Positions 33,310 to 42,677 of a DNA stretch of 64,000 nt are shown here, in pieces. The translations under genes were made by a program, and so were the position numbers. Source of the stretch: Lacibacter sp. H375 (GTDB lineage Bacteria > Bacteroidota > Bacteroidia > Chitinophagales > Chitinophagaceae); contig NZ_JBBKTT010000001.1 in NCBI RefSeq assembly GCF_037892425.1, positions 2,604,001 through 2,668,000 on the forward strand. The letters are read 5' to 3'. The notes beneath the pieces were generated by a model. The model saw nothing but the letters and a program-made list of their open reading frames with translations. It had not been told where the DNA came from and did not search any database. The stretch's first letter is position 1. Every line of letters begins with the position of its first letter.

Positions 33310-34806
33310 TTATCTTGAATAGTTCGGGCTTTCTTTTGTAATGATCACATCATGTGCATGGCTTTCTTTCATCCCTGCATTGCTGATCTTGATGAATTGT
33401 GCGCCTTGCAGATCTTTGATGGTTTGTGCACCGCAGTAACCCATCCCTGCACGAAGACCACCTGTGAACTGGTGAACGATCTCACTCACATTTCCTTTGA
33501 ATGGTACACGGCCTTCAATTCCTTCAGGGACTAATTTCTTGATGCCATCTTCCACATCCTGGAAATAACGATCGCCACTTCCTTGCTGCATGGCACCAAT
33601 GGATCCCATACCACGGTATTGTTTGAACTTTCTTCCTTCGTAAATAATTGTTTCACCCGGACTTTCTTCTGTTCCTGCAAACACACTTCCCATCATGACG
33701 GTTGATGCACCTGCGGCTAATGCTTTTACAAGATCACCTGTGTAACGGATACCACCATCTGCAATTACAGGAACACCTTTTGTTTTTAAAGCAAAGGCAG
33801 CTTCCATAATAGCTGTCAATTGAGGAACACCTGTACCGGCAACAATACGTGTTGTACAAATAGAACCTGGGCCAATACCAATTTTCACTGCATCTGCACC
33901 AGCATCAGCTAATGCTTTTGCTCCAGCGCCTGTTCCTGCATTACCTGCAATGACTTGTAGTTTCTTGAAATTCTTTTTCAGTTTCTTCAATGAATCAATA
34001 ACACCTTTACTATGTCCATGTGCACTGTCGAGCGTTACTATATCAACACCTACATGTTGTAATGCGGCTGCACGATCAAGCATATCGCCTGTAATACCAA
34101 GGGCAGCACCAACCAATAAACGTCCGTATGAATCTTTTACTGCATTGGGGTGACTTTGCACCTGCAGCATATCACGGTAAGTAATAAGCCCTGCAAGCGT
34201 ACCGTCTTTTTTTACAACCGGGAGCTTTTCAATTTTATGATGACTGAGAATGGTTTGTGCTTTTTTGAGATCAGTTCCTTCAGGTGCTGTAATGAGATTT
34301 GTTGAGGTCATTACTTCACTTACTTTCTTCTTAGTATTTGTTTCAAACCTGAGATCACGGTTGGTGAGGATGCCCACCAGTTTATTTTTCATGTCAACAA
34401 TAGGAATGCCACCGATCTTGTTTTCTTTCATCAGTTGCAAGGCATCAGCCAAAGTAGCATCAACATGTAATGTAATTGGATCGATGATGAGGCCGCTTTC
34501 ACTACGTTTTACTTTGCGCACCTGCGCCGCCTGTTCTTCAATACTCATATTCTTATGCAGGATGCCGATACCGCCTTCACGTGCCAGGGCAATGGCCAAA
34601 CCTGCTTCGGTAACGGTATCCATTGCTGCAGAGAGCATGGGAATGTTAAGCCGAAGTGATTTTGTGAGATTTGTGCTGATATTGGTTTCTCTCGGGAGAA
34701 CCTGTGAATAGGCCGGCATGAGTAAGACATCATCAAATGTGTAACCTTCGCCGAAAAATTTGTTGAGAACCGCTTTGCTGAGTGGGGAATTATTTCTTGT
34801 TGCCAT
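33310..34806 (-). CDS. guaB: Inosine-5'-monophosphate dehydrogenase
   Basis: Converts IMP to XMP with NAD, the committed step of GMP synthesis. From the ATG at 34806 (a second ATG two codons upstream is less likely) it has 498 residues. A TIM barrel is interrupted by two CBS domains (about 95-210, with [16 protein letters not shown] and [26 protein letters not shown]). The catalytic cysteine lies in [21 protein letters not shown], the mobile flap in [22 protein letters not shown]. All family landmarks are present. It follows dprA by 47 bp in the same direction. Confidence 0.96.
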   Translation of the reverse strand: MATRNNSPLSKAVLNKFFGEGYTFDDVLLMPAYSQVLPRETNISTNLTKSLRLNIPMLSAAMDTVTEAGLAIALAREGGIGILHKNMSIEEQAAQVRKVKRSESGLIIDPITLHVDATLADALQLMKENKIGGIPIVDMKNKLVGILTNRDLRFETNTKKKVSEVMTSTNLITAPEGTDLKKAQTILSHHKIEKLPVVKKDGTLAGLITYRDMLQVQSHPNAVKDSYGRLLVGAALGITGDMLDRAAALQHVGVDIVTLDSAHGHSKGVIDSLKKLKKNFKKLQVIAGNAGTGAGAKALADAGADAVKIGIGPGSICTTRIVAGTGVPQLTAIMEAAFALKTKGVPVIADGGIRYTGDLVKALAAGASTVMMGSVFAGTEESPGETIIYEGRKFKQYRGMGSIGAMQQGSGDRYFQDVEDGIKKLVPEGIEGRVPFKGNVSEIVHQFTGGLRAGMGYCGAQTIKDLQGAQFIKISNAGMKESHAHDVIITKESPNYSR

Positions 34807-34853
34807 GTGCAAAGATAAGGGAGCGGATATATTGCTTCCAAATCGGGGAGAGA

Positions 34854-35954
34854 TCAGCTTAATTTATAGATTTTTCCGGGCAGGCTTTTTACCAGTCCGT
34901 TCATTTCCATCATTAGTAAAGCCGCTGAAACAGCGCTGCTGTTGATGTTGCTTTGCAGGTTGATTTCATCAATATGCATTTGTTCCTGTGTTTGTAATAG
35001 TTGGGCAATCATCTTTTCGTCTGCCGTTAAATCAACAAACAACTGTTTTTGAATTGTTTTTTTCTTTTGTTTTTCTTCCCAATTCATTTGCTCAACAATA
35101 TCTTCTCCGTTTCTGATCAATACCGCTTTATTACTTTGAATTAAATAATTGCAGCCTTCACTTTTGCTATCGGTTGTTTTGCCGGGGATTGCAAATACGT
35201 CACGGTTGTAACTGTAAGCAAGATTTGCAGTGATCATGCTGCCGCCTTTTATTCCGGTTTCAATGACTATGGTTGCATCGCACATGCCTGCTACTATCCT
35301 GTTTCGTTCAGGAAAGTTGTGACGATCAGGTTTGGTATCTTTTCTGAATTCAGTCAGAATGCCACCGCCTTCAGCAATCATTTCTTTGGCTAGTGCCGTG
35401 TGTTGGGGCGGATAAATTGTATCTAAGCCATGTGCTAATACTGCAACGGTGGGTAGTTGTTGTTTCACACTGTATTTGTGTGCAATGGCATCGATGCCAT
35501 AAGCAAGTCCGCTTACAACCAGTGGTTGATGTGGCGCAAGTGATGCAAGAATCTTTTCCGTCATCATCTTTCCATAATCAGAATTACTACGTGTGCCGAT
35601 GATGGAAATAATTTTTGATGTATTGAGATTAGCTGTGCCTCGGTAAAATAAAAGAGTAGGAGGATCGTAACAATGAAGTAACCGTTTTGGATAATCATCA
35701 GCCGTTAAGAACAGTGGTTTGATCTTGTATTTTTCAATAAAGCTGATCTCTTCTTCCTGTTCTGAAAAGCCATCAAATTTCTTGATGCTGTTGGCACGCA
35801 CTTCACCAATGCCTTCAATTTTTTCCAGCGTTGATTTCTTTGCTTTAAAGATAGCTTCTGCACTGCCGAATTCTTCGGCAAGTAATTTCGCTTGTACATT
35901 GCCGATATGCGGCACCCGGGTTAATGCAAGTTGGTAGATCAGGTCGGTGTTCAT
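34854..35954 (-). CDS. dprA: DNA processing protein DprA
   Basis: Loads RecA on incoming single-stranded DNA in natural transformation. From the ATG at 35954 it has 366 residues: an N-terminal helix-hairpin-helix-like part (LTRVPHIGNVQAKLL, LEKIEGIGEVRANSI), then the Rossmann-like Smf domain with ISIIGTRSNSDYGK, VVSGLAYGIDAIAH, VLAHGLDTIYPPQH, and GGGILTEF...NFPERNRIVAGMCDATIVIETG. A winged-helix DML1-like tail ends the protein (INSSAVSAALLMMEMNGLVKSLPGKIYKL). It sits 24 bp after the PorE-like gene, probably co-transcribed with it. Confidence 0.95.
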   Translation of the reverse strand: MNTDLIYQLALTRVPHIGNVQAKLLAEEFGSAEAIFKAKKSTLEKIEGIGEVRANSIKKFDGFSEQEEEISFIEKYKIKPLFLTADDYPKRLLHCYDPPTLLFYRGTANLNTSKIISIIGTRSNSDYGKMMTEKILASLAPHQPLVVSGLAYGIDAIAHKYSVKQQLPTVAVLAHGLDTIYPPQHTALAKEMIAEGGGILTEFRKDTKPDRHNFPERNRIVAGMCDATIVIETGIKGGSMITANLAYSYNRDVFAIPGKTTDSKSEGCNYLIQSNKAVLIRNGEDIVEQMNWEEKQKKKTIQKQLFVDLTADEKMIAQLLQTQEQMHIDEINLQSNINSSAVSAALLMMEMNGLVKSLPGKIYKLS

Positions 35955-35978
35955 CTTATTTCTAAGATAACACAAAAA

Positions 35979-37901
35979 TTATTTTGCGATGACCTTCAAT
36001 TCTGTTCTCCTGTTTTTTGCACGGCCGGTTTCAGTGGTATTCTCTGCCAACGGTTTTGTTTCACCAAATCCCTTGCTTGTAAGCCTGTCGGCAGTAACGC
36101 CTTTATAAAGGAAATAATTGATCACCGCTTTTGCACGGTTGTTAGAGAGTGTTAAGTTGTCAGCTGGTTTGCCCACGTTATCGGTGTGGCCCTCGATCTC
36201 AATTTTCAAGGTTGGATTTTCTTTCAGCAACTGCACCACTTTATCCAGCTCGATCATTGATTCCGGTTTTACTTCTGCTTTATTCACATCAAAGAAAATA
36301 TTTTTCAACACTATACTTGCATTTACTTCAATTGGTGTAAGCGGAATGTCGATGGTGTAAGTTGTATCGGTGCTCGATGCTTTCAGGAAAAAGTTTTCAG
36401 AGTAGAATAAATAACCTTTGCGGTTTACATTAAAAGCATAATCGTTACCAACAGGTAATGTAATCAGATAATTTCCGGTTTCATCCGTTTGCACTTTACT
36501 GATGGTTTGTGCAGTAGAAAAATTGATCAGCTCTACTGCTGATGGCAACCCTTGTTTTGTTTTTGCATCAAACACATTTCCTTTTACCCATAATGTTTTG
36601 AAGGGACGCACATGATCAGGCATTTCAAAACTGTAAATATCCAAACCACCTCTGCTGTCGGCACCATCACTTGCATAGTAAGCTGTTTTGCCATCGCTGG
36701 TAATCACCAATGATCCTTCTTCATCAATTGTATTGACAGGATAACCCAGATTGACCGGCTTGCCCCAACTGCCATCAGCTTGTTTGCGGCTCATAAACAG
36801 ATCAGCTTCGCCATACCCTGGATGTCCTTTTGATTTAAAGTAAAGTGTTTGGTTATCGGGATGAATAAACGGACAACCCTCATCTGCACTTGTATTAATA
36901 CCTGCACCAAGATTACGTGCCGATCCCCATTGACCATTTGGTTGCAATGTACTTACATAAATATCACTGCCACCTAAACCTGAAGGATCACTCGCCGTAA
37001 AATACAATGTGCGTTTATCTGGAGAGAGTGATGGTTGTGTTTCCCAATATTCAGTATTGATTGCACGACCAAGATTTATTTTTGGTCCCCAACCAGTTTT
37101 GTTAAGGTTCGACATGTAGAGATCAAAGTTTCCTTCGCCTTCATTGCCGTAGTTGGCCGCAAAGAATAACAACTTGCCATCAATGGAAATATTTTGTGCA
37201 CCTTCGTTCGATTCAGTATTTAATTCGCCAGGCAATGCAGTGGCGTTACCCCAAATGCCATTCTTACGTTCACTCACATAAAAATCTTCGTTCAAATGCG
37301 AACCACCTGTTTTTACTCTGCGGGTGAAGATGATGGTGTTTGCATCAAGTGTTAATGATGGCAAATATTCTGATAGATTGGAATTGATGCTATCGCCCAT
37401 GTTTTGCGGTTTGAACACATAACTGCCAACAGGGAATTGTTTTTTATAACCTACTGCAAACTCATAACAACCCTTACGATACAAAGCCGATTTAGCAACT
37501 CGTTCATTCAGATTTGGTTTCTGTAAAAAACGATCAATAGATGAAAGTGCTTCTTCAAATTCACCATTGCCTGCTAATGCAATCGAGTAAGGCAATAAAA
37601 AATTGCTGAAATAAACGGAATCAAGATTTTTTCCTATTCTGTATGTTTCAACAGATTGTTTGTATTTCTTCTGTTCAGAATAGACACCTGCTTTACTTAA
37701 ATACGCATCTACAAACCTTGCATCAGTTTTAATGCATTCATCAAGAAGTTCGATTGCTTTTGGATAATTTCTGTACCTGGCTTCGTTTAAAGCTTCTGCA
37801 TATTTGTATCCAAGTTTTACTTCTACTTTTTGTGGATTATACCATTGAGCGGTTGAAAAAAGACTGAGGAGTAAACATATGGCTGTAAGGCGAGTTTTCA
37901 T
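35979..37901 (-). CDS. OmpA-family protein with TPR, beta-propeller and regulatory domain; PorE-like T9SS component
   Basis: 640 residues from the ATG at 37901, with signal peptide MKTRLTAICLLLSLFSTAQ. Order of parts: TPR repeats (about 30-140, LGYKYAEALNEARYRNYPKAIELLDECIK), five PD40/WD40-like blades (about 180-430, e.g. LPSLTLDANTIIFTRR, PSLSPDKRTLYFTASDPSGLGGSDIYVS), a carboxypeptidase-like regulatory domain (VKGNVFDAKTKQGLPSAVELIN), and an OmpA C-terminal domain (NIFFDVNKAEVKPESMIELDKVV...IEGHTDNVGKPADN...NRRTEL). The last binds peptidoglycan. This order is that of PorE, the T9SS periplasmic anchor of Porphyromonas, but many Bacteroidota have several such paralogues, so the T9SS role is inference. 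Confidence 0.75.
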   Translation of the reverse strand: MKTRLTAICLLLSLFSTAQWYNPQKVEVKLGYKYAEALNEARYRNYPKAIELLDECIKTDARFVDAYLSKAGVYSEQKKYKQSVETYRIGKNLDSVYFSNFLLPYSIALAGNGEFEEALSSIDRFLQKPNLNERVAKSALYRKGCYEFAVGYKKQFPVGSYVFKPQNMGDSINSNLSEYLPSLTLDANTIIFTRRVKTGGSHLNEDFYVSERKNGIWGNATALPGELNTESNEGAQNISIDGKLLFFAANYGNEGEGNFDLYMSNLNKTGWGPKINLGRAINTEYWETQPSLSPDKRTLYFTASDPSGLGGSDIYVSTLQPNGQWGSARNLGAGINTSADEGCPFIHPDNQTLYFKSKGHPGYGEADLFMSRKQADGSWGKPVNLGYPVNTIDEEGSLVITSDGKTAYYASDGADSRGGLDIYSFEMPDHVRPFKTLWVKGNVFDAKTKQGLPSAVELINFSTAQTISKVQTDETGNYLITLPVGNDYAFNVNRKGYLFYSENFFLKASSTDTTYTIDIPLTPIEVNASIVLKNIFFDVNKAEVKPESMIELDKVVQLLKENPTLKIEIEGHTDNVGKPADNLTLSNNRAKAVINYFLYKGVTADRLTSKGFGETKPLAENTTETGRAKNRRTELKVIAK

Positions 37902-37987
37902 GCACATTGAATTTGAGGTTCAATATACAAATGAATTAACAAAGCAGTGGCCAGATGGCTGATAAAATGCTGCTAAAGTATAAACGG

Positions 37988-38653
37988 TCAGGGTACGTTG
38001 ATGTATTTATGCAGCTGAAGACTCAGTTCCCACTGCGGATTAGATTTGATATAGTCGATAATAAGCGGAGTCATTTGAGCGGCTTTATCCCATTCAGGTT
38101 GCAGGTAAAGCTTGCATGTTGGTGAAACCAGTGCTGCATATTCTTCGGCCCATGCAAAATCGCTTTTATTGAAGATCACCACTTTTAATTCATTTGCATG
38201 CGGCACTACTTCAGGTAACGGTGCTTTGAATTTTTTAGGCGATAAACAGATCCAATCCCATTCACCACTCAACGGAGATGAGCCCGATGTTTCAATATTA
38301 GTTTCAAATCCTGCTGTATGAATTGCTTTTGTGAGCTCAGTAAGATCATGCATCAATGGTTCTCCTCCTGTAACAACAACAATAGGTAAGGTTGGAATTT
38401 GGGTTTTGGAATTTGGGTTTTGGAATTTGGCTTCTTCATTCAGCTTATCTACAATTTCACTAACACCAAACTTCGGATGCTTGCTTGCATCCCAACTTTC
38501 TTTCACATCACACCAAACACAACCCACATCACATCCGCCAAGGCGAATGAAATAGGCAGCACGGCCCTGATGGTATCCCTCACCTTGTAAGGTGTAGAAC
38601 GATTCCATTACAGGCAATACCTGTTGTGTTGTTTCAATTAATGTTTCACTCAT
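37988..38653 (-). CDS. queE: 7-carboxy-7-deazaguanine synthase (QueE)
   Basis: Radical SAM enzyme of queuosine/7-deazaguanine synthesis: converts 6-carboxytetrahydropterin to 7-carboxy-7-deazaguanine. From the ATG at 38653 it has 221 residues. The cluster cysteines are C41, C45, C48 in GGCDVGCVWCDVKESWD, and the SAM motif is VVVTGGEPLMHDL. FYTLQGEGYHQGRAAYFIRLGG is the family N-terminus. Residues 75-88 (AKFQNPNSKTQIPT) are encoded by a 7-bp-periodic tandem repeat and fall in a loop before the TGGEP strand; they look like an in-frame insertion. It lies 22 bp after folD in the same direction. Confidence 0.93.
   Translation of the reverse strand: MSETLIETTQQVLPVMESFYTLQGEGYHQGRAAYFIRLGGCDVGCVWCDVKESWDASKHPKFGVSEIVDKLNEEAKFQNPNSKTQIPTLPIVVVTGGEPLMHDLTELTKAIHTAGFETNIETSGSSPLSGEWDWICLSPKKFKAPLPEVVPHANELKVVIFNKSDFAWAEEYAALVSPTCKLYLQPEWDKAAQMTPLIIDYIKSNPQWELSLQLHKYINVP
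38392..38430. repeat. Heptamer repeat inside queE
   Basis: TTGGAAT and TTGGGTT alternate: TTGGAAT, TTGGGTT, TTGGAAT, TTGGGTT, TTGGAAT, then TTGG. Translated on the minus strand as residues 75-88 of QueE, a surface loop not conserved in the family. Confidence 0.85.
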
Positions 38654-38675
38654 GAAATGCAAAGATAACGAAGGC

Positions 38676-39551
38676 TTACTGCTTCTTCATGTAAGCATTG
38701 TAGGTATTCATCAACAAACCTGCAATGGTCATAGGGCCTACGCCACCAGGTACGGGTGTGATAGCACTACTTTTCGGAGCAACTTCATCAAACTTTACAT
38801 CGCCTTTTAATGCAAAACCACTTTTCTTGCTTGCATCTGTCACACGTGTAATACCCACGTCAACAATCACAGCACCTTCTTTCACCATATCGGCAGTTAA
38901 AAATTCTGCCTGACCCAATGCAGCTACAATAATGTCGCCTTGCAAACAGATCTCTTTGAGATTGGTAGTAGCGGAATGACAAATAGTAACGGTACAATTA
39001 CCGGGATATGCTTTACGACTTAATAAAATACTCATGGGTGTGCCCACAATATGACTGCGGCCGATCACCACTGCATGTTTTCCTTTTGTTTCTATTTTGA
39101 AATGTTCTAACAACAAAAGAATGCCATAAGGAGTAGCTGGAATAAAAGTTGGTGTTCCACTCACCATATTACCTACACTCACCGGGTGAAATCCATCCAC
39201 ATCTTTCGACGGATCAATCGCATTGATCACTTTATCATCACTGATATGTTTTGGCACTGGTAATTGCACAAGAATGCCATCCACATCTGCATTGTTATTT
39301 AACTCTTCAATTTCACGCAACAGTTCTTCTTCGCTGATGGTAGACGGGAAACGTTTTAAGGTTGATTCAAACCCAATCTCGGCGCAGGTTTTCACTTTGG
39401 ATGCCACATATGTTTCACTGGCACCATCGGTACCAACCAATATCGCTGCCAAATGGGGCGAACGTTTCCCCTGTTCCTGTAATGTTGAAGTTTTTTTCTT
39501 GAGATCTTCCTTAATGGCTTGGGCCGCCAGTTTACCGTCGAGTAGTTGCAT
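38676..39551 (-). CDS. folD: Bifunctional methylenetetrahydrofolate dehydrogenase/cyclohydrolase
   Basis: Interconverts methylene-, methenyl- and 10-formyl-tetrahydrofolate with NADP. The 291-residue protein shows [20 protein letters not shown] (active-site Y and K), [14 protein letters not shown], the cofactor loop [17 protein letters not shown], and [16 protein letters not shown] at the C-terminus, all FolD signatures. The ATG at 39551 is followed by [16 protein letters not shown], the normal N-terminus. queE is 22 bp downstream, so these two pterin/folate-linked genes share a transcript. Confidence 0.96.
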   Translation of the reverse strand: MQLLDGKLAAQAIKEDLKKKTSTLQEQGKRSPHLAAILVGTDGASETYVASKVKTCAEIGFESTLKRFPSTISEEELLREIEELNNNADVDGILVQLPVPKHISDDKVINAIDPSKDVDGFHPVSVGNMVSGTPTFIPATPYGILLLLEHFKIETKGKHAVVIGRSHIVGTPMSILLSRKAYPGNCTVTICHSATTNLKEICLQGDIIVAALGQAEFLTADMVKEGAVIVDVGITRVTDASKKSGFALKGDVKFDEVAPKSSAITPVPGGVGPMTIAGLLMNTYNAYMKKQ

Positions 39552-39662
39552 GGCGCAAAAATAACGCAGCAGGCGATTGTTTCAAGACAGTTCTAAAAAA
39601 TTAAACACTAATATTTTACCTGCAGGAATAAATGATTAAATTTCTGATCCAAAACCTTCTGC

Positions 39663-40493
39663 TTGAAAACATCTATACTATTCCTTTCTTTCTTTTCATG
39701 TTGCTTTCTGTGTGCCCAAACGGTGCGGCAGCCTTTGGTAAATAGCTATCCCGGGCTTGGAGCATATAGCAAAAACGCATCTGATGCATTCTCGTTTATG
39801 GTGAATCCTGCCGCTTTGGCCAATATTCAACAAACAGGGGCAGGGGTTTACAGCGAAAGGCGTTTCCTGCTGAATGCGTTAAGTCAATACACAGCTGTTG
39901 CAGGTTTTCAAACCAACTCAGGATCCTTTGGATTGCAGGCCGATTATTTTGGTTATTCAAATTACAACGAAACACAGATCGGTCTTGGTTATGCAAGGTC
40001 GTTGGGAAAGAAAATAGATGTTGGAGCGAAATTCAATTATTACAATCTGCGTATACCTGCTTACACATCTGCTTCTGCATTTCATTTTGAAGCAGGAGTG
40101 TTGATGCACTTGAGTGATAAACTGCATGCGGGTTTCAGTGTATTCAATCCGGTTGGCGGAGAGTTGAATAAAGCAGCCTATGAAAAAATTGCTTCGGTAT
40201 ATCGTGGAGGATTGGGTTATGAAGTGAGTGATCGCTTTTTCATCAGCGCTGAATTGATAAAGGAAGAAAATAAAAATGCCGGTGTGAATGCGGTGTTTCA
40301 ATATGAACTGTTGAAACAATTATTGATCCGTGCAGGTATCAATACAGTCAATACTCAGCCATTTGTTGGCGTAGGTTTAAAGTTTGGCGCTTTCAGGGTT
40401 GATGTGGCAACGGCATATCATCCTCAGTTAGGTATTTCACCAGCGGTAATGATCTTATTCAATGGTAAAAAGAAAGAGAAGAACGAGGAGTGA
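39663..40493 (+). CDS. Outer-membrane beta-barrel protein (PorV/PorQ-like)
   Basis: 276 residues from a TTG start, signal peptide MKTSILFLSFFSCCFLCAQ. The mature chain has the run LGAYSKNASDAFSFMVNPAALANIQQTGAGVYSERRFLL, resembling the N-terminal part of PorV/PorQ/FadL-like barrels (NPA motif), then repeated amphipathic strands ending LKFGAFRVDVATAYHPQLGISPAVMILF. The last nine residues are a charged tail. It overlaps the next gene by four bases (GTGA), so both outer-membrane proteins are coupled. Assignment to the T9SS PorV/PorQ group is tentative; a general FadL-like barrel is the alternative. Confidence 0.6.
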   Translation: MKTSILFLSFFSCCFLCAQTVRQPLVNSYPGLGAYSKNASDAFSFMVNPAALANIQQTGAGVYSERRFLLNALSQYTAVAGFQTNSGSFGLQADYFGYSNYNETQIGLGYARSLGKKIDVGAKFNYYNLRIPAYTSASAFHFEAGVLMHLSDKLHAGFSVFNPVGGELNKAAYEKIASVYRGGLGYEVSDRFFISAELIKEENKNAGVNAVFQYELLKQLLIRAGINTVNTQPFVGVGLKFGAFRVDVATAYHPQLGISPAVMILFNGKKKEKNEE

Positions 40494-42538
40494 AAAAAGA
40501 AATCATCATACTCGTTTTTTGTTTTTGTTATGCAACCGGTATAGCACAGGAAACACAAACCACTGAACAGCAGATCGAGAATATTACCGAAGTAAATGAA
40601 TCTGAAACGGAAGATGATTCTTACTTGCAATCGCTCAGGCATTATCAACGCAATAAACTTAATCTCAATAGTGCTTCCGAAACTGAATTAAAGGAATTTA
40701 CTTTTTTATCGCCTTTACAAATAGCAAATTTTCTTAACTACCGACGCCTATTTGGAAAGTTCATCAGCATTTATGAATTGCAGTCAATACCAACATGGGA
40801 CAATGAACTAATTCAAAAAATATTGCCGTTTGTAATGGTTGGTCCTGCAATATCGTTGAGAGAAGATGTTGGCCGAAGGTTGCTTGATGGTGAGCATACA
40901 ATTCTTTCACGCATCACTTATGTACTGGAAGAATCAGAAGGATTCAGAAGAAGAAAAGATACAGCAGCAACAAGTTATTATCCCGGAAGCAGAGAACGTT
41001 TCTTGTTGCGTTACAAATATGTGTACAGGAATCTATTGCAGTATGGTATCACCGCTGAAAAAGATCCGGGTGAGCAATGGTTTAAAGGTGCACAGCGTAA
41101 TGGGTTTGACTATTATTCGGCTCATTTGTTTGTTAGAAATGTGGGGATCATTAAAAATCTTGCTATTGGTGATTACACGGTGAATATGGGGCAGGGGTTG
41201 ATTCAATGGCAATCGTTAGCGTTTAAGAAAAGTGTTGATGTGGTGAATACAAAACGACAGGCATCTATTCTTCGCCCGTTCAATTCAACTAATGAATATT
41301 TCTTTAATCGTGGTGCAGCAATCACGTTGGAAAAGAACCGTTTTCAGGTAACAGGCTTCGCATCTGTTCGAAAGGTGAGTGGCAATCTTACTGTTGATAC
41401 ATTGAATGCAGAAGATTATTTTTCTTCACTCGTTACATCAGGCCTGCATCGCACACCTAATGAACAAGCTGATAAGAATGCTGTGCAAATGAATTCTTTT
41501 GGCGGAAATATCAGCTACAATACCGGCAATCTTCATTTAGGTGCAAACGCTGTGCATTTTCAGTTTGACAAAGAATTGAAAAAAGATAACCAGCCTTATA
41601 ACAATTATGCATTTAACGGTAAGCAACTCACCAACATGAGTGTTGACTGGAGTTACACTTGGCGAAACATGCATTGGTATGGCGAAGTAGCAAATCATAA
41701 CAATAATAATTATGGGATGATGAGTGGTTTGCTTGTTAGTGCTGATCCAAAAGTTGATCTGTCGTTTGTTTACAGGAATATTCAGAAAAGTTATCAATCA
41801 ATATTTGGTAATGCATTTACTGAAGGCACGTATCCCACTAATGAAAAAGGATTGTTTGCAGGAGCTTCCATCAAACCAAATGCAAAATGGAGACTTGACG
41901 CCTACATGGATTTCTATCGGTTCCCTTATTTGCGTTTCCGTATTGATGCTCCATCAAATGGACAGGATTACCTTGCACAGTTAACATATCGCCCAAACAA
42001 GCAAATTGAAATTTACACACGTTTCCGACAGGAAAGCAAGGCACTTAATTATACCAATGATGGTGAGTTGGTAACGGCATTGGTCGAACCTGTAACCCGA
42101 AAAAACTGGAGAACACAAATTCAATACAAGGTGAATCAGTCTATAACACTTCGGCAGCGGTTGGATGCGATGTGGTACGATGTGGGCGGCCCATTAGAAA
42201 GCCGAGGCTTTCTTGCTTTTTTTGATGTGTTTTATAATCCTCAACTAAAGCCTATTTCGGCCAACCTGCGCTTGCAATATTTTGAAACAGACGATTATAA
42301 CAGCCGTATTTACGCATATGAAAATGATGTACTTTATGGGTTTTCTATTCCTCCCTTTTCCGATAAGGGCTACCGCTACTACTTGAATTTGAACTACGAT
42401 GTATCTAAAAAGCTGGTACTTTGGGTACGGTGGGCACAGGTTATCTATAGAAACAAAACTGTAATTGGCTCCGGGCTTGATGAAATTGCAGGTAATCAAC
42501 GCAGCGAGGTAAAGGTGCAGATGATATGGCGTTTGTAA
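40490..42538 (+). CDS. Helix-hairpin-helix protein with outer-membrane barrel, 682 aa
   Basis: Starts at a GTG overlapping the previous stop. Signal peptide MKKEIIILVFCFCYATGIAQ. Residues 50-105 (NKLNLNSASETELKEFTFLSPLQIANFLNYRRLFGKFISIYELQSIP) match the ComEA-type tandem helix-hairpin-helix motif (LNxNxAxxxEL). From about 110 to the end the chain is aromatic and strand-rich (FLLRYKYVYRNLLQYGITAEKDPGEQWF...LVLWVRWAQVIYRNKTVIGSG...KVQMIWRL), ending in an aromatic residue-rich strand like outer-membrane barrels. Such HhH-barrel proteins are found across Bacteroidota and have no fixed role. In other bacteria ComEA HhH units bind DNA. Coupled to the preceding barrel gene. Confidence 0.7.
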   Translation: MKKEIIILVFCFCYATGIAQETQTTEQQIENITEVNESETEDDSYLQSLRHYQRNKLNLNSASETELKEFTFLSPLQIANFLNYRRLFGKFISIYELQSIPTWDNELIQKILPFVMVGPAISLREDVGRRLLDGEHTILSRITYVLEESEGFRRRKDTAATSYYPGSRERFLLRYKYVYRNLLQYGITAEKDPGEQWFKGAQRNGFDYYSAHLFVRNVGIIKNLAIGDYTVNMGQGLIQWQSLAFKKSVDVVNTKRQASILRPFNSTNEYFFNRGAAITLEKNRFQVTGFASVRKVSGNLTVDTLNAEDYFSSLVTSGLHRTPNEQADKNAVQMNSFGGNISYNTGNLHLGANAVHFQFDKELKKDNQPYNNYAFNGKQLTNMSVDWSYTWRNMHWYGEVANHNNNNYGMMSGLLVSADPKVDLSFVYRNIQKSYQSIFGNAFTEGTYPTNEKGLFAGASIKPNAKWRLDAYMDFYRFPYLRFRIDAPSNGQDYLAQLTYRPNKQIEIYTRFRQESKALNYTNDGELVTALVEPVTRKNWRTQIQYKVNQSITLRQRLDAMWYDVGGPLESRGFLAFFDVFYNPQLKPISANLRLQYFETDDYNSRIYAYENDVLYGFSIPPFSDKGYRYYLNLNYDVSKKLVLWVRWAQVIYRNKTVIGSGLDEIAGNQRSEVKVQMIWRL

Positions 42539-42619
42539 TATTTTTCCGTCTTAAAAGCAGCTATACGGTATAAAGACTTGTCAGAGTAGGAATAAGCCTT
42601 TTATAAAAATTAACAATTT

Positions 42620-42649
42620 TTTGTTAGTATAATAGAAGGCTTATATTTG
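42620..42649 (+). promoter_or_regulatory. Promoter of the susC/susD-like pair
   Basis: TTTG at 42620-42623, an 18-nt spacer and TATATTTG at 42642-42649, matching the Bacteroidota consensus. The start codon at 42678 is about 20 nt after the predicted start point. Confidence 0.55.
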
Positions 42650-42677
42650 AGACGTCTTTTTAACTAAATCAATCAAC

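Noticed and set aside
34250-34711. 153-codon ORF antisense to guaB
   Set aside because: It lies wholly inside guaB on the other strand, with no homology or leader; a shadow of guaB codon use.
38392-38430. CRISPR-like array
   Set aside because: Units are 7 bp without spacers; this is a heptamer tandem repeat, and no cas genes occur in the window.
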